In this document: positions 20,385-30,262 of the stretch, one piece after another
Layout of the letters: every line of letters starts with the position of its first letter
Position numbering within the stretch: the first letter of the stretch is position 1
Source of the DNA: Cephalotus follicularis
Taxonomy: Eukaryota; Streptophyta; Magnoliopsida; Oxalidales; Cephalotaceae
Direction of reading: 5' to 3'
Length of the DNA stretch: 64,000 bases
NCBI GenBank assembly: GCA_001972305.1
Contig: BDDD01000020.1
Coordinates: 731,013-795,012 of the forward strand
Made by a program: the position numbers and the translations under genes
Notes under the pieces: model-generated
Told to the model about the DNA's origin: nothing
The model's database searches: none
What the model saw: only the letters and a program-made list of their open reading frames with translations

Positions 20385-23127
20385 TGTAACACCCCTGAAC
20401 GATGGGAGCCCTTACATGTCATAAAAGACAACTTAACAAAACACAACAAAAATTAAAATTAAAATTTATTAAAAATGTGATGGTTTGAAACATAAACTGA
20501 TAGCATATCTGAAACTAAACATAGTCTGAAAGTTTAAACATAAACCAAGTGTCATAATTCGAAACCATCATATTGTTCATAAACGGGTTCTAACCAGACC
20601 ATAAGACAATAGAAACATACTAGGATCAATTGCTCAGATGATCCTCAAACCTAAGGGACACACCTCTCATCACACATTGCCCCGATGCTCCCGATAACCT
20701 GCCCCATGAAAAAAAAACACGGCTGAGCAAACCTCAGTACAGATATAGAATTTAAAAATAGTAAATGATACTTTAAAAGCAATAATATTTCAAAAGTTAC
20801 TTTAAAACATAAATCTTAAGCAATAATCAGTTTAAACATTCCTTATAATTTGCCTCAGCATTTTTGTATAAACCAAATCCATAACTTTTATAACATAATC
20901 AAACCTTTCAAAACATAAGATCCATACTGAGAATCATAACATATCACATATACGAACAAGGGATTCGCGACGTCCACATGCCAAATAGAAATGAAGTGCA
21001 CGACACTACACAATAAATTCTCATATCATATCATATAGCTAGGATCGATCCACACTCCTCTATCATAAATAACGAATCCATAATCCTCCACATAGGATAT
21101 CATAATATAGGGAGACGTCGTAGAGTAATCACACTGCTACGGAAGTGTCATGTCCCAGTGCCAGGCCTACGAGATGCCTATGGTACGCCCCATAGGTGGG
21201 TAGAAATAAACGTAGTACTTTGCCATTTTGTAAACATTGGTTTTACCAAAATCAATTTAAAACACGTATAGAAGTGGTTTTCCAAAACATATCCATAAGT
21301 CGCTATCAAACGATATAATTTCACATACTTTCATAATTGCAAATCAACTCATTTATTTTCACAATAAAAGAGACGATTTGCATAACATTTCATAAACATA
21401 TCATAGCAGAATTTATAAAGTCGGAAATATTTATCTCATAAAATTTCAAAGTGATTTATTTCCAAAACATATCAAAATCAAAAATATAACAGAGTTCGAG
21501 TATCTGCATATTAATCATAAATATGAAACTGGATTATTTCAATCAAAATCAGATTAAGATAGCCGAAGAACGATAGAATCCGTACCTTATGCAATCACAG
21601 AATAACTTACGAATTGACTGATAATTTCTAACTACCCCTCATAGCACAAAAAAATCTAAAAGATACAAAATCATTCATATAAGGGTCTGAAAATCATTGT
21701 GGGCATAAATCAAAATTATAACGGTGTTTAGAACCAACCCTGATTAATCAGAAGAGCAATCTGACAAAGAAATTTGAAAACATAAATTTTATAGACTCAC
21801 CAGCTGACTGTAGCAGGTCTCAAGTCTACTGTTCGAAGCTTGGTAGTCGACTACCCAACATGGCTAGTCGGCTACCTAAACAAAACTGTAGCCAGTCGAT
21901 TTGGACAGGGGTCCCGTCGACTGTGCAAGGCATAGCAGTTGACTGATCATACAGACAGCCGACTACTCAACGTATAACAACCGACTGACCAGGAGAATAG
22001 TCGACTATTCTGGGCGACAGAACAGGAAAAATCTAACAATCCTATGGAATATTCTGTCAAAAACCTGGATATCATAATTCCAGAGGACCATAACCATTTA
22101 CATAAGACATTATATGGTATTAAAACAGTAAACAAACACAGAATTGTAGGGGAGTATGTAGACAGTGATTATACTTTAAAGTGAGAAGGAGTGACTCATA
22201 ATCCACTACATACATGTATAATCTCATTTACCATCAAAATACCACTATCAGTTATCAAAACTAGATTATAACTTATACAGGTGCCTAAAGACTGATTAAC
22301 AAATTCTGAAACCATGACAGAGCATAATGTGGATGGGATCAAGACCAATACTCTAACAGCCTAAATAATCAGAGGATCGGATTGACATTAAAACTAAAAC
22401 AAACTACTAAGCCATAACCACAGAGGAGACAAACCTGAAGGAAGCCAAAGCAATTGAAGAGACACCAAAAAAATCAGGCGGTATACAACGGCTATTCAAC
22501 ATGAAACAAAAGAAAAGAGAAGCATATGGATTCAAGGACTACCATTGTTATGCATATCAAAGCAACATAAACCCAACTATGGAGAACAAACTTGATTTGT
22601 GGAGACGACACTACAAGAAAACACCAAAATTTTCCCATCTTGCAAGTTAGGCTATGACAAGGCAAAAGACAAGGGAATGGTAGAAAACAATGGGCAATGG
22701 CATACTTAAACGGAAAAAAGAGACCAATTCAGCGGGGATAAGGAAAAGAGGAGAAGAATTAGGAGAATTTGAGGGAAAAAGAAGAAAATCAGGTGAGGGG
22801 GTTAAGAGAGGGAGAGATTTACGGGAGAGATAGAGATAGGAGTGAGAGATTTTGGTGAGGGATAGGAGAGAGAGAGAGAGAAGGAAAGAATTTAATTTGA
22901 AATAAAATATTTGATTTTTTTGAATAAATAATTAAAAATTGATTTGTAAATAAATTAATTGAAATAAACATAAACGTTACCAATACACATACACATACTA
23001 ACATACCCAAAAGTCAAGGCTGGTTTCGGTCAGCCCAAAACATATTGACCATAATAAAGTAGACATGCTACAAAACACACAGATTTAGAAGCTCGAAAAT
23101 ATGCACACAGACAAGCAGGGTATTACA
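20385..23127 (-). repeat. GyB 5' LTR
   Basis: 2743 bp, TGTAACACCC at 20385 and GGTATTACA ending at 23127. It has the CTGAG-GTTTG-CTCAG block at 20723-20737, the hairpin at 21177-21196 and the motif array at 21801-22007. A GA-rich run (22797-22890) lies near its 5' end on the minus strand. It shows the uninterrupted site into which CoH inserted in the other LTR. Confidence 0.95.
21801..22007. repeat. CAGTCGACTG array in GyB 5' LTR
   Basis: Copies start at 21801, 21822, 21844, 21865, 21893, 21914, 21936, 21956, 21978 and 21998. The steps (21, 22, 21, 28, 21, 22, 20, 22, 20) are identical to those of the 3' LTR array although many motif bases have changed in one LTR or the other. Confidence 0.9.
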
Positions 23128-24259
23128 TGCTGTGTATGTCATCAAGTCAAGGCAAAACACCAGAGACCATTCGGATTGCTTTATCCATTACCCTTGGCAT
23201 AATGGAAATGGGAGCATATCATGATTGATTTTGTATCACGGTTTCCATGGACGAGAGCTAACCATGATGCTTTATAGCTTATCGTTGATCGCTTTACAAA
23301 CTTTGCCCATTTTCTAGGGATCAAGAAAACTTATTCTCTGGAGTGGTTATCATCTCAAATGTTGGAGAGATTGTGAGACTCCATGGTGTACCAGTCAGCG
23401 TTGCTTCTGACAGAGACCCACGGTTCACTTCTCAGTTTTGGAAGAAACTGCAGACAGCTTTTGGTACTCAGCCAATTTTTAGCACAACTTTTCACCCCTA
23501 GAGAGATGGCCAGTCCAAAAGGACGATTCAGATTTTGGAGGACATGCTTCAGGCATGTGTTATGGATTGGGGTGGCAGATGGGTTCAAAATCTTCCTTTG
23601 GTGGAGTTATCTTATAATAACAGTTTTCATGCTAGTATCGGTATGTTGCCGTTTGAGGTCTTTATGGACGAAAATACAAAACTCCAATCAGTTGGTTTGA
23701 GGTAGGTGGGAAGAGTCTCCTTGGGCCAAAGATGGTTCAAGAAACGACAGAGAAGGCCAAGGTTATCAGGGAAAGGCTTCTAATGGCTCATAGTCGATAG
23801 AAAAGTTATGTTGATCATCGTCAAGAGGATCTAGAATTCTCGGTGGGTGATCATGTTTTCTCTAAAGTCTCTCTGACTAAAGGAATTATGAGATTCGACA
23901 AGAAAAGGAAATCGATGTCGTGGTTTATATGACCTTTTGAGATCCTTGAGAGGGTTGGTGCAGTCGTTTACGAACTTGTCTTACCTCCCAGCCTATCAGA
24001 GATGCATAGTGTATTTCATGTGTCGATGCTGATGAGGTATCACCCATATCCTTCACATGTGTTACAGTATGAGTCATTGGATCTGAGGATGGATATGAGT
24101 TTTGAGGAGGTATCTGTTCAGATTCTTGACTGCAAAATCGAACAGCTATGAAACAAGGAGATTGCTTTGGTCAAGGTTTTATGGTAGTACCATGGGCTTG
24201 AGGAAGCAATATGGGAGAGTGAGGATGACATGAGAGCTTTGTATCCTCATTTGTTTTGA
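23128..24259 (+). pseudogene. GyA integrase core and C-terminus
   Basis: It continues the split zinc finger (VCHQVKAKHQRPFGLLYPL). The core has IDFVSRFPW near 23221-23250 with the first Asp, [12 protein letters not shown] near 23407-23442 with the second, and DGQSKRTIQ near 23504-23530 where the catalytic Glu is Lys. A frameshift lies between the first and second blocks (about 23355). Then come the C-terminal FEILERVGAVVYELVLPPSLS and the chromodomain-like end ALVKVLW ... YPHLF with TGA at 24257-24259. Several stops interrupt the frame. The Glu to Lys change alone would abolish integration. Confidence 0.8.
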
Positions 24260-24289
24260 TCCTAGGGAATCTTAGGATGGGATTTCTCT

Positions 24290-24302
24290 AAGGAGGGGAG
24301 GA
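24290..24302 (+). other. GyA polypurine tract
   Basis: AAGGAGGGGAGGA, directly before the TG of the LTR at 24303, and 31 bases after the GyA pol stop. It is the plus-strand primer site of a gypsy element and shows that the following LTR served as the 3' LTR of GyA. Confidence 0.75.
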
Positions 24303-25765
24303 TGTAAGCACCGTATATTTTTATGTATACGGATTGGAGGTAAGCCTAAGAATAAACTGTCGACGCTTTCTCTGGCAGTTTTGATGATTACTTCTTTTTA
24401 TGTTATGTGATGTTTTGGCTTATATGTTTAGGTCTTAATAGCATCGGTGGGGGAGTTTAGGACACTTCTAGGGTGCTTTTGTCTAGTATTCGTGTTTGTT
24501 TAGATTTTTCGACCAGCTAAGGTACAGTTTCTTTGATTCTTTGATATTCCCTCGATTAAATTGAATAAAGTCATTTTTTACTGTTTGATGACTATGTTTT
24601 ATGCTCTTGGTTTCATTCGAAATAAAATTTTGATTGGATATCCTCATTTTGATAATAATTTTATTGAGACGGATTTATTATTGTTACATCGGATATTAAT
24701 TTTTAATATACATATTTTCTGCTATCGAAAATGTGTTATTTGTTTTGGACATGACTTCCACTTTAGGAAGTATGTTAATCTTTAGATACATACCGGATTT
24801 TGATTTTTGATATGAAAATATGTTTATGGTCCCGTTTAAATAATTTCAGATATGTCTGGAGAAAGTTTACATAAGTACGTTTTAGATTAAAACAATATTT
24901 TAGCATAATAACATACAGAGAAAAACCCTACCTATGAGGTATCATAGGCATGTTCTTTGGCCCGAAGGGCATGACACTTACCGTGGCAGTGTTATCGGTC
25001 TACGGTGTCACTTTTAAATATGTATCCTGAGAGTCGGATATGGATCCTTTTGAGGCGTATGAGTATACTCTAGTTATTGTCATAATTCAGAAATTCAGTA
25101 TTGGGATTGTTTGGGTTGTGTCGTACACGACTTTTCTGTCAGAGCATGTGAGCCTCGCGAACCCCTTGAACCTATATATGTATGTATGTCAGAATTCTCT
25201 GTTATGGAATAATGAAATCATATAAAGTTTTGAATTATGATGTTATGCTTTCCGTAAAGTCATGATGATTTTATAACTGCTCGTTTTTAAATATTCCGCT
25301 TTATATTTTAGAGAATATTTACTATGTTACTTTGTTGAATCTTTAAGTTCAAATTATGTGTTCACCATTTACTATTTTACTTCCTTATCCGTACTGAGGT
25401 TTGCTCAACAACGTTTTTGTTTCTATGCGGCAGGTTTTCAGAAGAATGGGGGAAACGTGTGATGAGAGTTACCCACTTGTCAGAGGATCATCTAGGAGTT
25501 GGTCCATTGTGTTTTCAGTAGTAATAGTCATGTTTTGGGACAGCATCAGACTATTTTCCTCTTAAGCAGTTTATGGATATCGAATTATGTTTTGTTTTCA
25601 GTTTATGACTTATTGAAATTTCCAGACTTTGTTTTATATCAGTTTGTTAAAAGATATGTTCTAAGAGCACCACAACCGTTTTGCGTAAAGTTCATGTTTA
25701 GATATTCTGTTCTATTCAGTTTGGTATTATGACCTGTAAGGGCTCCCACCATCGGGGGTGCTACA
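24303..25765 (+). repeat. LTR shared by GyA (3') and GyC (5')
   Basis: 1463 bp, TGTAAGCACC to GGGTGCTACA. On its left is GyA's polypurine tract; on its right is GyC's primer-binding site. The 3' part matches the truncated 3' LTR of GyC (28726-29290) closely. It carries the covarying hairpin at 24931-24948 and the CTGAG-GTTTG-CTCAA block at 25394-25408. Only one GTCGAC site (24358-24363) and no motif array are present, unlike GyB-family LTRs. Confidence 0.8.
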
Positions 25766-25770
25766 GATAG

Positions 25771-25788
25771 TGGTATCAAAGAGATAGG
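25771..25788 (+). other. GyC primer-binding site
   Basis: TGGTATCAAAGAGATAGG, five bases after the LTR. The first eight bases match the tRNA-iMet complement and later positions have drifted from TGGTATCAGAGC. Confidence 0.75.
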
Positions 25789-25938
25789 TTTTGTTTCCTT
25801 AGAAGTCCTAACTAGGTTTGACCTCTGAGATTGGGTAGACACTGGGTTAGGACTTTTTCGTTATGATCTTTGGATCTGTCTATTCGTTTTGATACTCTGA
25901 TTCTTTTGTCTTTATCTTGTCCTGGTTTTGTTGCGTAG

Positions 25939-27000
25939 ATAGCACGAACAAGGAACACCCCTCAGAGAACTGAACCAGCTATGGCCCAGGGTGGAGCAAG
26001 AAATGAGCCAGCCATGGATGAGATGGTTAGACAGGCTGTGGCGCAGGAAGTGAACTGAGTAATGCAGCAACAATAAAGTCATGAGCAGGGTTGTCGTGAG
26101 CAAGTAGCTGAGGAGAATGTACCAGTTGATGCCCATGCAGCTAGGGAAGCTGGGGACCATCCTGATACTCCAGTCTATGTATGGCTGGAGAGGTTCCAAA
26201 AACAGAGACCACGATCCTTTAGTTCAGCGCCAACACCAGTGGAGGCTGAGCAATGGATTTCTCATTTGGAGAAGATTTTCAATGTACTAGGATGCGGCGA
26301 TGATCAGAAGGTTAAGTTGGCCGCGTAGAAGCTGGAGGGCGATGTCCATACATGATGGAAGACCTTGAAGATAGCTAAGGGTAGAGGTTTTGTTGAGACT
26401 TTGTCTTGGTCTGATTTTTGTGAGATCTTTTATCACCAGTATTTCCCCACTGCTGATAAAGAGGCTTATGCAAGGGAGTTTCTGATGATGAGATAGAAGG
26501 AAGGTGAATCTATTACTGAGTTTTTATCCCAGTTTATCAGGTTAGCGGGCTTTGCAGGACCTGCAGCGGGGTCAGCAGCGGAACAGGCAGAAAATTTAAA
26601 TGGAAGTTGCACTATCAGCTTAGGGGTAAGCTGATTAACTCGGGGTTCGCTGACGTTTCGGAGGTTGCGAATGCCGCAAAGAACATAGAAATGGAAAGGT
26701 TGGATTTTCAGGCTGCTCATCTAGAGGGGGAAAATAAGAGAAATAGGGAAGATTATCATGGCCAAAACTCGGGACAGCAGGGTAAGGGCCGAAATGGTAG
26801 GCAGCAAAAGAAAAACAATAACCGTAGAGGTGGACTGTCTGGAAATGATCAAAGGTAGAATCAAGGAACTACTGGTGGGGGTAACCCCAATGTTCATATT
26901 GCATAGTGCAAGACTTGTGGAAAGAGGCATCCGGTTGGGAATTGTTACAAGGCTTCGGGAGCATGCTTTGTGTGCAGACAGCAGGGCCATCATTTTATGG
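25939..27000 (+). pseudogene. GyC Gag, start codon lost
   Basis: The Gag frame aligns with GyB from its first codon, but the initiator is ATA (25939-25941) instead of ATG; ARTRNTPQRTEPA follows. Capsid blocks: DTPVYVWLERFQKQRP, PVEAEQWISHLEKIFNVLGC, then FFPT-like YHQYFPTADKEAYAREF, and after a frameshift near 26600 the HYQLRGKLI and RLDFQAAHLEG blocks. Zinc knuckles [13 protein letters not shown] and [14 protein letters not shown] lie at about 26909-27010. Stops at 26056, 26074, 26326, 26353 and 26494 mark decay. The protein would be the capsid and nucleocapsid of the particle. Confidence 0.8.
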
Positions 27001-28076
27001 ATTGTACAGACCCTAGAGCAAAGGAGAGGAAAGGTAATGGCGGTGACGCGGGACAGTGCAATGGAGGTGGCCGAGTCTTTGCTTTGACAACTCATCAGGC
27101 AGCGGGTGCTCCAGGTACTGTTTCAGGTTATGTTTCTTGTTGTAGTCGTGTGGCTTATGTTTTGTATGATACTGGATCGACTCACTCTGTAGTAGCGAGG
27201 TCTTTTGTTTGGCATCTTGGGATGCCATCTTTATCTATGGATCCAGATTTGGTTCTTTCGACCCCTATGGGGACATCTGTTGTGATATCTGAATGTTTTC
27301 ATGCTTGTCCTATCGCTTATGATGATTGTGTTCGAGATGCGGATCTTTTCCCGATAGACATGTATGACTTCGACATGATTCTTGGCATGGATTGGTTAGA
27401 TCGCCACCATGCCACGATTGACTGTCACTCTCGGGGGGTTCTATTTAGGAATGTGGATAGGCTAGATTTTATTTATCATGGTTCACAGATGAGAAAAGGA
27501 GTTAAGGTTATTTCTACTTTGAAGGCTCGAAAGTTGGTAGCTAAGGGTGTTGAGGGTTACCTAGCTGTTGTAAAAGACATCTCTAAGGATGAGCCTCGTC
27601 TTGAGGACTATCTAGCTGTTAGAGAGTTTTTAGATGTGTTTTCGAAGGAGTTGTCAGGTTTACCACCGCTACGGGAAGTGGAGTTTACCATCGAGCTCAT
27701 TCCCGGAGCGACACCGATATCTAAAGCACCTTACGGAATGGCACCGTTAGAATTGCAAGAACTAAAGGGCCAGCGGCAAGAGTTGTTTGATCGGGGTTTT
27801 ATCCAACCTAGTGTTTCACCATGGGGAGCTCTGGTTCTTGTTGTCAGGAAGAAGGATGGGTCAATGAGGTTGTGCATACATTATAGAGAGCTAAATCGGA
27901 TTACTATCAGGAATAAATACCCTTTGCCTATGATTGATGACCTTTTTGATCAACTCCAAGGTGCACGGTATTTTTCTAAGATCGATTTGAGATCTGGTTA
28001 TCATCAGCTACGGGTGAAAGATGAGGACATACCGAAGACTGCTTTCGTACACGGTACAGACATTATGAATTTCTAG
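26970..28076 (+). pseudogene. GyC protease and RT N-terminal half (open 368-codon frame)
   Basis: This is the longest uninterrupted frame in the window (368 codons, stop TAG at 28074). It begins inside the second zinc knuckle, then [13 protein letters not shown], the catalytic [13 protein letters not shown] (about 27157-27195), [14 protein letters not shown] (about 27370-27410), the linker [31 protein letters not shown], and RT fingers with [10 protein letters not shown] (His for the usual Asp in DYREL) and [13 protein letters not shown] (about 27977-28015). A frameshift at about 28045-28060 ends it; RT resumes in another frame. As part of a broken polyprotein with no start of its own, it is not an independent gene. 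Confidence 0.85.
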
Positions 28077-28725
28077 GGATTCCTTTTGGACTTACAAACG
28101 CACCGACAGTCTTTATGGATCTGATGAATCGGGTGTTTCATGAATACTTGGACAAGTTTGTGATTGTGTTCATTGATGACATCCTTGTGTATTCCAAGTC
28201 GAGAGATGAACATGAAGCTCAACTTCGTATAGTGCTGGGTATTTTGAGGAAGAATCAACTTTATGCGAAGTTTTTGAAATGTGAATTTTGGTTGGAGCAT
28301 GTGACATTCTTAGGCCACGTGGTTATAGCAGATGGTATTGGTGTAGATCCTGCTAAGGTTGAGGCCATTAGCAAATGGCCGAGGCCTACTACAGTGATGG
28401 AAGTTAGAAGCTTTTTAGGTCTGGCTGGCTACTATAGGCGGTTTGTGGAAGGCTTCTCCTCCATAGCCTTGCCACTGACACAACTTTTAAGAAAAGGAAC
28501 CAAGTTTCTGTGGAACAAAGAACGGGAAGCAAGTTTTGAGAAATTGAAGAATGGTCTTTTGTCTTCACCCATTCTTCGGTTACCGTCTGGGTTAGGGGGA
28601 TACCATATTTATAGTGATGCTTCCAAGAAGGGTTTGGGATGTGTTCTAATGCAGCACGGTCATGTGATAGCTTATGCTTCAAGACAGTTGAAGCCTTATG
28701 AAGTGAACTACCCTACACATGATCT
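28077..28725 (+). pseudogene. GyC RT palm to truncated RNase H
   Basis: After the frameshift, [18 protein letters not shown] leads to the intact RT active site FIDDILVYS near 28170-28196, FLGHVV (28309-28326), [18 protein letters not shown] (28402-28455) and RNase [17 protein letters not shown] (28614-28661), [17 protein letters not shown]. The frame stops matching at 28722, four codons before the usual DLELAA block, where LTR sequence is joined. RNase H is therefore cut in its first third and all of integrase is gone. Confidence 0.85.
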
Positions 28726-29290
28726 GTTATGGAATTATGAAATCAGATAAAGTTTTGAATTATGATGTTATGCTTTCCGTAAAGTTATGATGCTTTTATA
28801 ATTGCTCGTTTTTAAATGTTATGGTTTACATTTTAGAGAATATTTACTATGTTACTTTGCTGAATCTTTAAGTTCAAATTATTTGTTCACCGTTTACTGT
28901 TTTACTTCCTTATCCGTACTGAGGTTTGCTCAGTCGCGTTTTTGTTTCTATGTGGCGGGTTTTCAGAAGGATGGGGGAAACGTGTGATGAGAGTTACCCA
29001 CTTGTCAGAGGATCATCTAGGAGTTGGTCCATTGTGTTTTCAGTAGTATTGGTCATGTTTTGGGACAGTATCAGACTAGTTTCCTCTTAAGCAGTTTATG
29101 GATATCGGATTATGGTTTGTTTTCAATTTATGAGTTATTGAAATTTTCAGACTCTGTTTTATATCAGTTTGTTATAAGATATGTTCTCAGACTACCACAT
29201 CTGTTTTGCGTAAAGTTCATGTTTAGATATTATGTTCTGTTCAGTTTGGTATTATGCCGTATAAGGGCTCCCACCATCGGGGGTGTTACA
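28726..29290 (+). repeat. GyC 3' LTR, last 565 bp only
   Basis: It matches 25201-25765 of the 5' LTR closely and ends GGGTGTTACA at 29290. The first about 898 bp of the LTR are deleted together with integrase. The joint shows TCT (28723-28725) common to both parents, a 3-bp microhomology. It includes the CTGAG-GTTTG-CTCAG block at 28919-28933. Confidence 0.9.
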
Positions 29291-29353
29291 TGCCTTATGA
29301 GTTTGTACGCTATTCTGTGCAGCACGTTAACGCTATAATGGAAAATTGACAGA

Positions 29354-29498
29354 AGCGTCGACGCTTTAGCCTAAAGCGTCGATGCCTTATTGTTGTAAGC
29401 GGTTGACACGTAGCGGCATGCGTTGACGGTTAAGCATATTGCTTTAGCCGTTGACGCCTAGCGCAAAGCATTGACACTTATACGTTAAGCGTCGACGC
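29354..29498. repeat. GTCGAC-centred motif array in GyI
   Basis: Copies of AGCGTCGACGCT or its variants start at 29354, 29375, 29398, 29419, 29447, 29467 and 29488: steps 21, 23, 21, 28, 20 and 21. The 28-bp step recalls the gypsy CAGTCGACTG arrays although the motif flanks are of the copia type. Exact AGCGTCGACGCTT occurs at 29354 and 29488. Confidence 0.85.
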
Positions 29499-30108
29499 TT
29501 ACACATTAAGGTATTCACACCTAAAGCCCCTGTTTTTAGCCTAACTTTACTATTTTCAATCCCAAACGGTTTTCTCTCCAAATGGATTCCATAGGAAGCC
29601 TCCCTAAGGCCTTGTAGCCTATGGAAATCCTCTTTTAACACTTTAATTTCCAAATCAACTTTAAAATGGGATTTTAAAGAAAATCATATAAAAATGGGTT
29701 TCATACAAATGGTTTTCAATAATGGTTATGATACCTCGATTGAGACATCTGGACGCGGATATCCTAGTTGGACTTCCTATCAATTGTTTTCAACTCCGAT
29801 AGGGACCAAGAAAATGGTTTATGGATATGACTATGGAAATGGTTTTTAAACTGTTTTGACGGATGGATCCTATGTGGTCTTTTATGGATGGTCCCTATCC
29901 TTTACATAGAAATGTGGTTAAGGTTATTGTTACGGTACGACTATGATTGATATGATTCAGACTTACGGGATAACCCATTCATAATCTTCATTTCTGACAT
30001 GAAGTATTATGGATGTAGGCCACATATTTTATGGATTCCTCCTTTGCTAGATGACCTTCAGGAATCACAGCATTATAGAGTGACACGGATATGGATATAG
30101 GGTAGATC

Positions 30109-30262
30109 GTATTAGTCTCCTTATGGATAGATCGTACAGATCCCTCTATGGGCAAGTACCTTCAGGACTAGTATTACGGGTAGATTGTATTAGTCTCCTA
30201 ACGGATAGACCGTACAGATCCCGGTACAAGCTAGTACCTTCGGGACTAGTATTATGGGCTTG
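30109..30262 (+). repeat. Short tandem near-repeat in GyI
   Basis: Two diverged copies of about 64 bp: GTATTAGTCTCCTTATGGAT at 30109 and GTATTAGTCTCCTAACGGAT at 30187, each followed by a GACCGTACAGATCCC-like run and then ACCTTCAGGACTAGTATTA / ACCTTCGGGACTAGTATTA. A third partial ACCTTCGGG occurs at about 30264. No gene is seen here. Confidence 0.6.

Larger units (their letters stand above)
8371..23127 (-). mobile_element. GyB: full-length Ty3/gypsy element with nested copia
   Basis: It has two LTRs (20385-23127 as 5' LTR, 8371-15601 as 3' LTR), both with TGTAAYACCC-type termini, and an interior of gag, protease, RT, RNase H and integrase in the usual chromovirus order on the minus strand. 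A polypurine tract precedes the 3' LTR (minus strand, AAGGGGGGGGCTGGA at 15602-15616) and a decayed primer-binding site follows the 5' LTR. The flanks TGATT and TGCTG are a poor 5-bp duplication (3 of 5), but the split GyA zinc-finger codons support insertion there. CoH lies inside the 3' LTR. The interior has scattered stops, so the element is inactive. Confidence 0.9.
3323..24302 (+). mobile_element. GyA: old Ty3/gypsy element, host of nested insertions
   Basis: Four collinear pieces make up one pol: gag end and protease (3323-3833), RT and RNase H (6539-8035), integrase zinc finger start (8036-8370), and integrase core to C-terminus (23128-24259), followed by a purine-rich tract at 24290-24302. 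The order PR-RT-RH-IN and the type-II chromodomain-like end (VKVLW ... YPHLF) suggest a plant chromovirus of the Tekay/Del kind. It is interrupted by a solo LTR (3834-6538) and by GyB (8371-23127). Stops and frameshifts occur in all pieces. The 5' LTR and most of gag are not visible. The LTR that follows at 24303 is shared with GyC. Confidence 0.75.
24303..29290 (+). mobile_element. GyC: gypsy element lacking integrase
   Basis: 5' LTR, primer-binding site, gag, protease, RT and the first part of RNase H, then an abrupt joint at 28723-28725 into the last 565 bp of its own 3' LTR. The proteins are close relatives of GyB's (the same [14 protein letters not shown] protease, the same RT linker), but the LTR is about half as long. 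Flanking bases GAGGA (24298-24302) and TGCCT (29291-29295) do not match, as expected if the first LTR belongs to another element or recombination occurred. Confidence 0.85.

Noticed and set aside
29354..29498. Array as a centromeric or ordinary satellite repeat
   Set aside because: Only the motif recurs; the spacer sequence between copies differs, so it is not a tandem duplication of a monomer in its present form.
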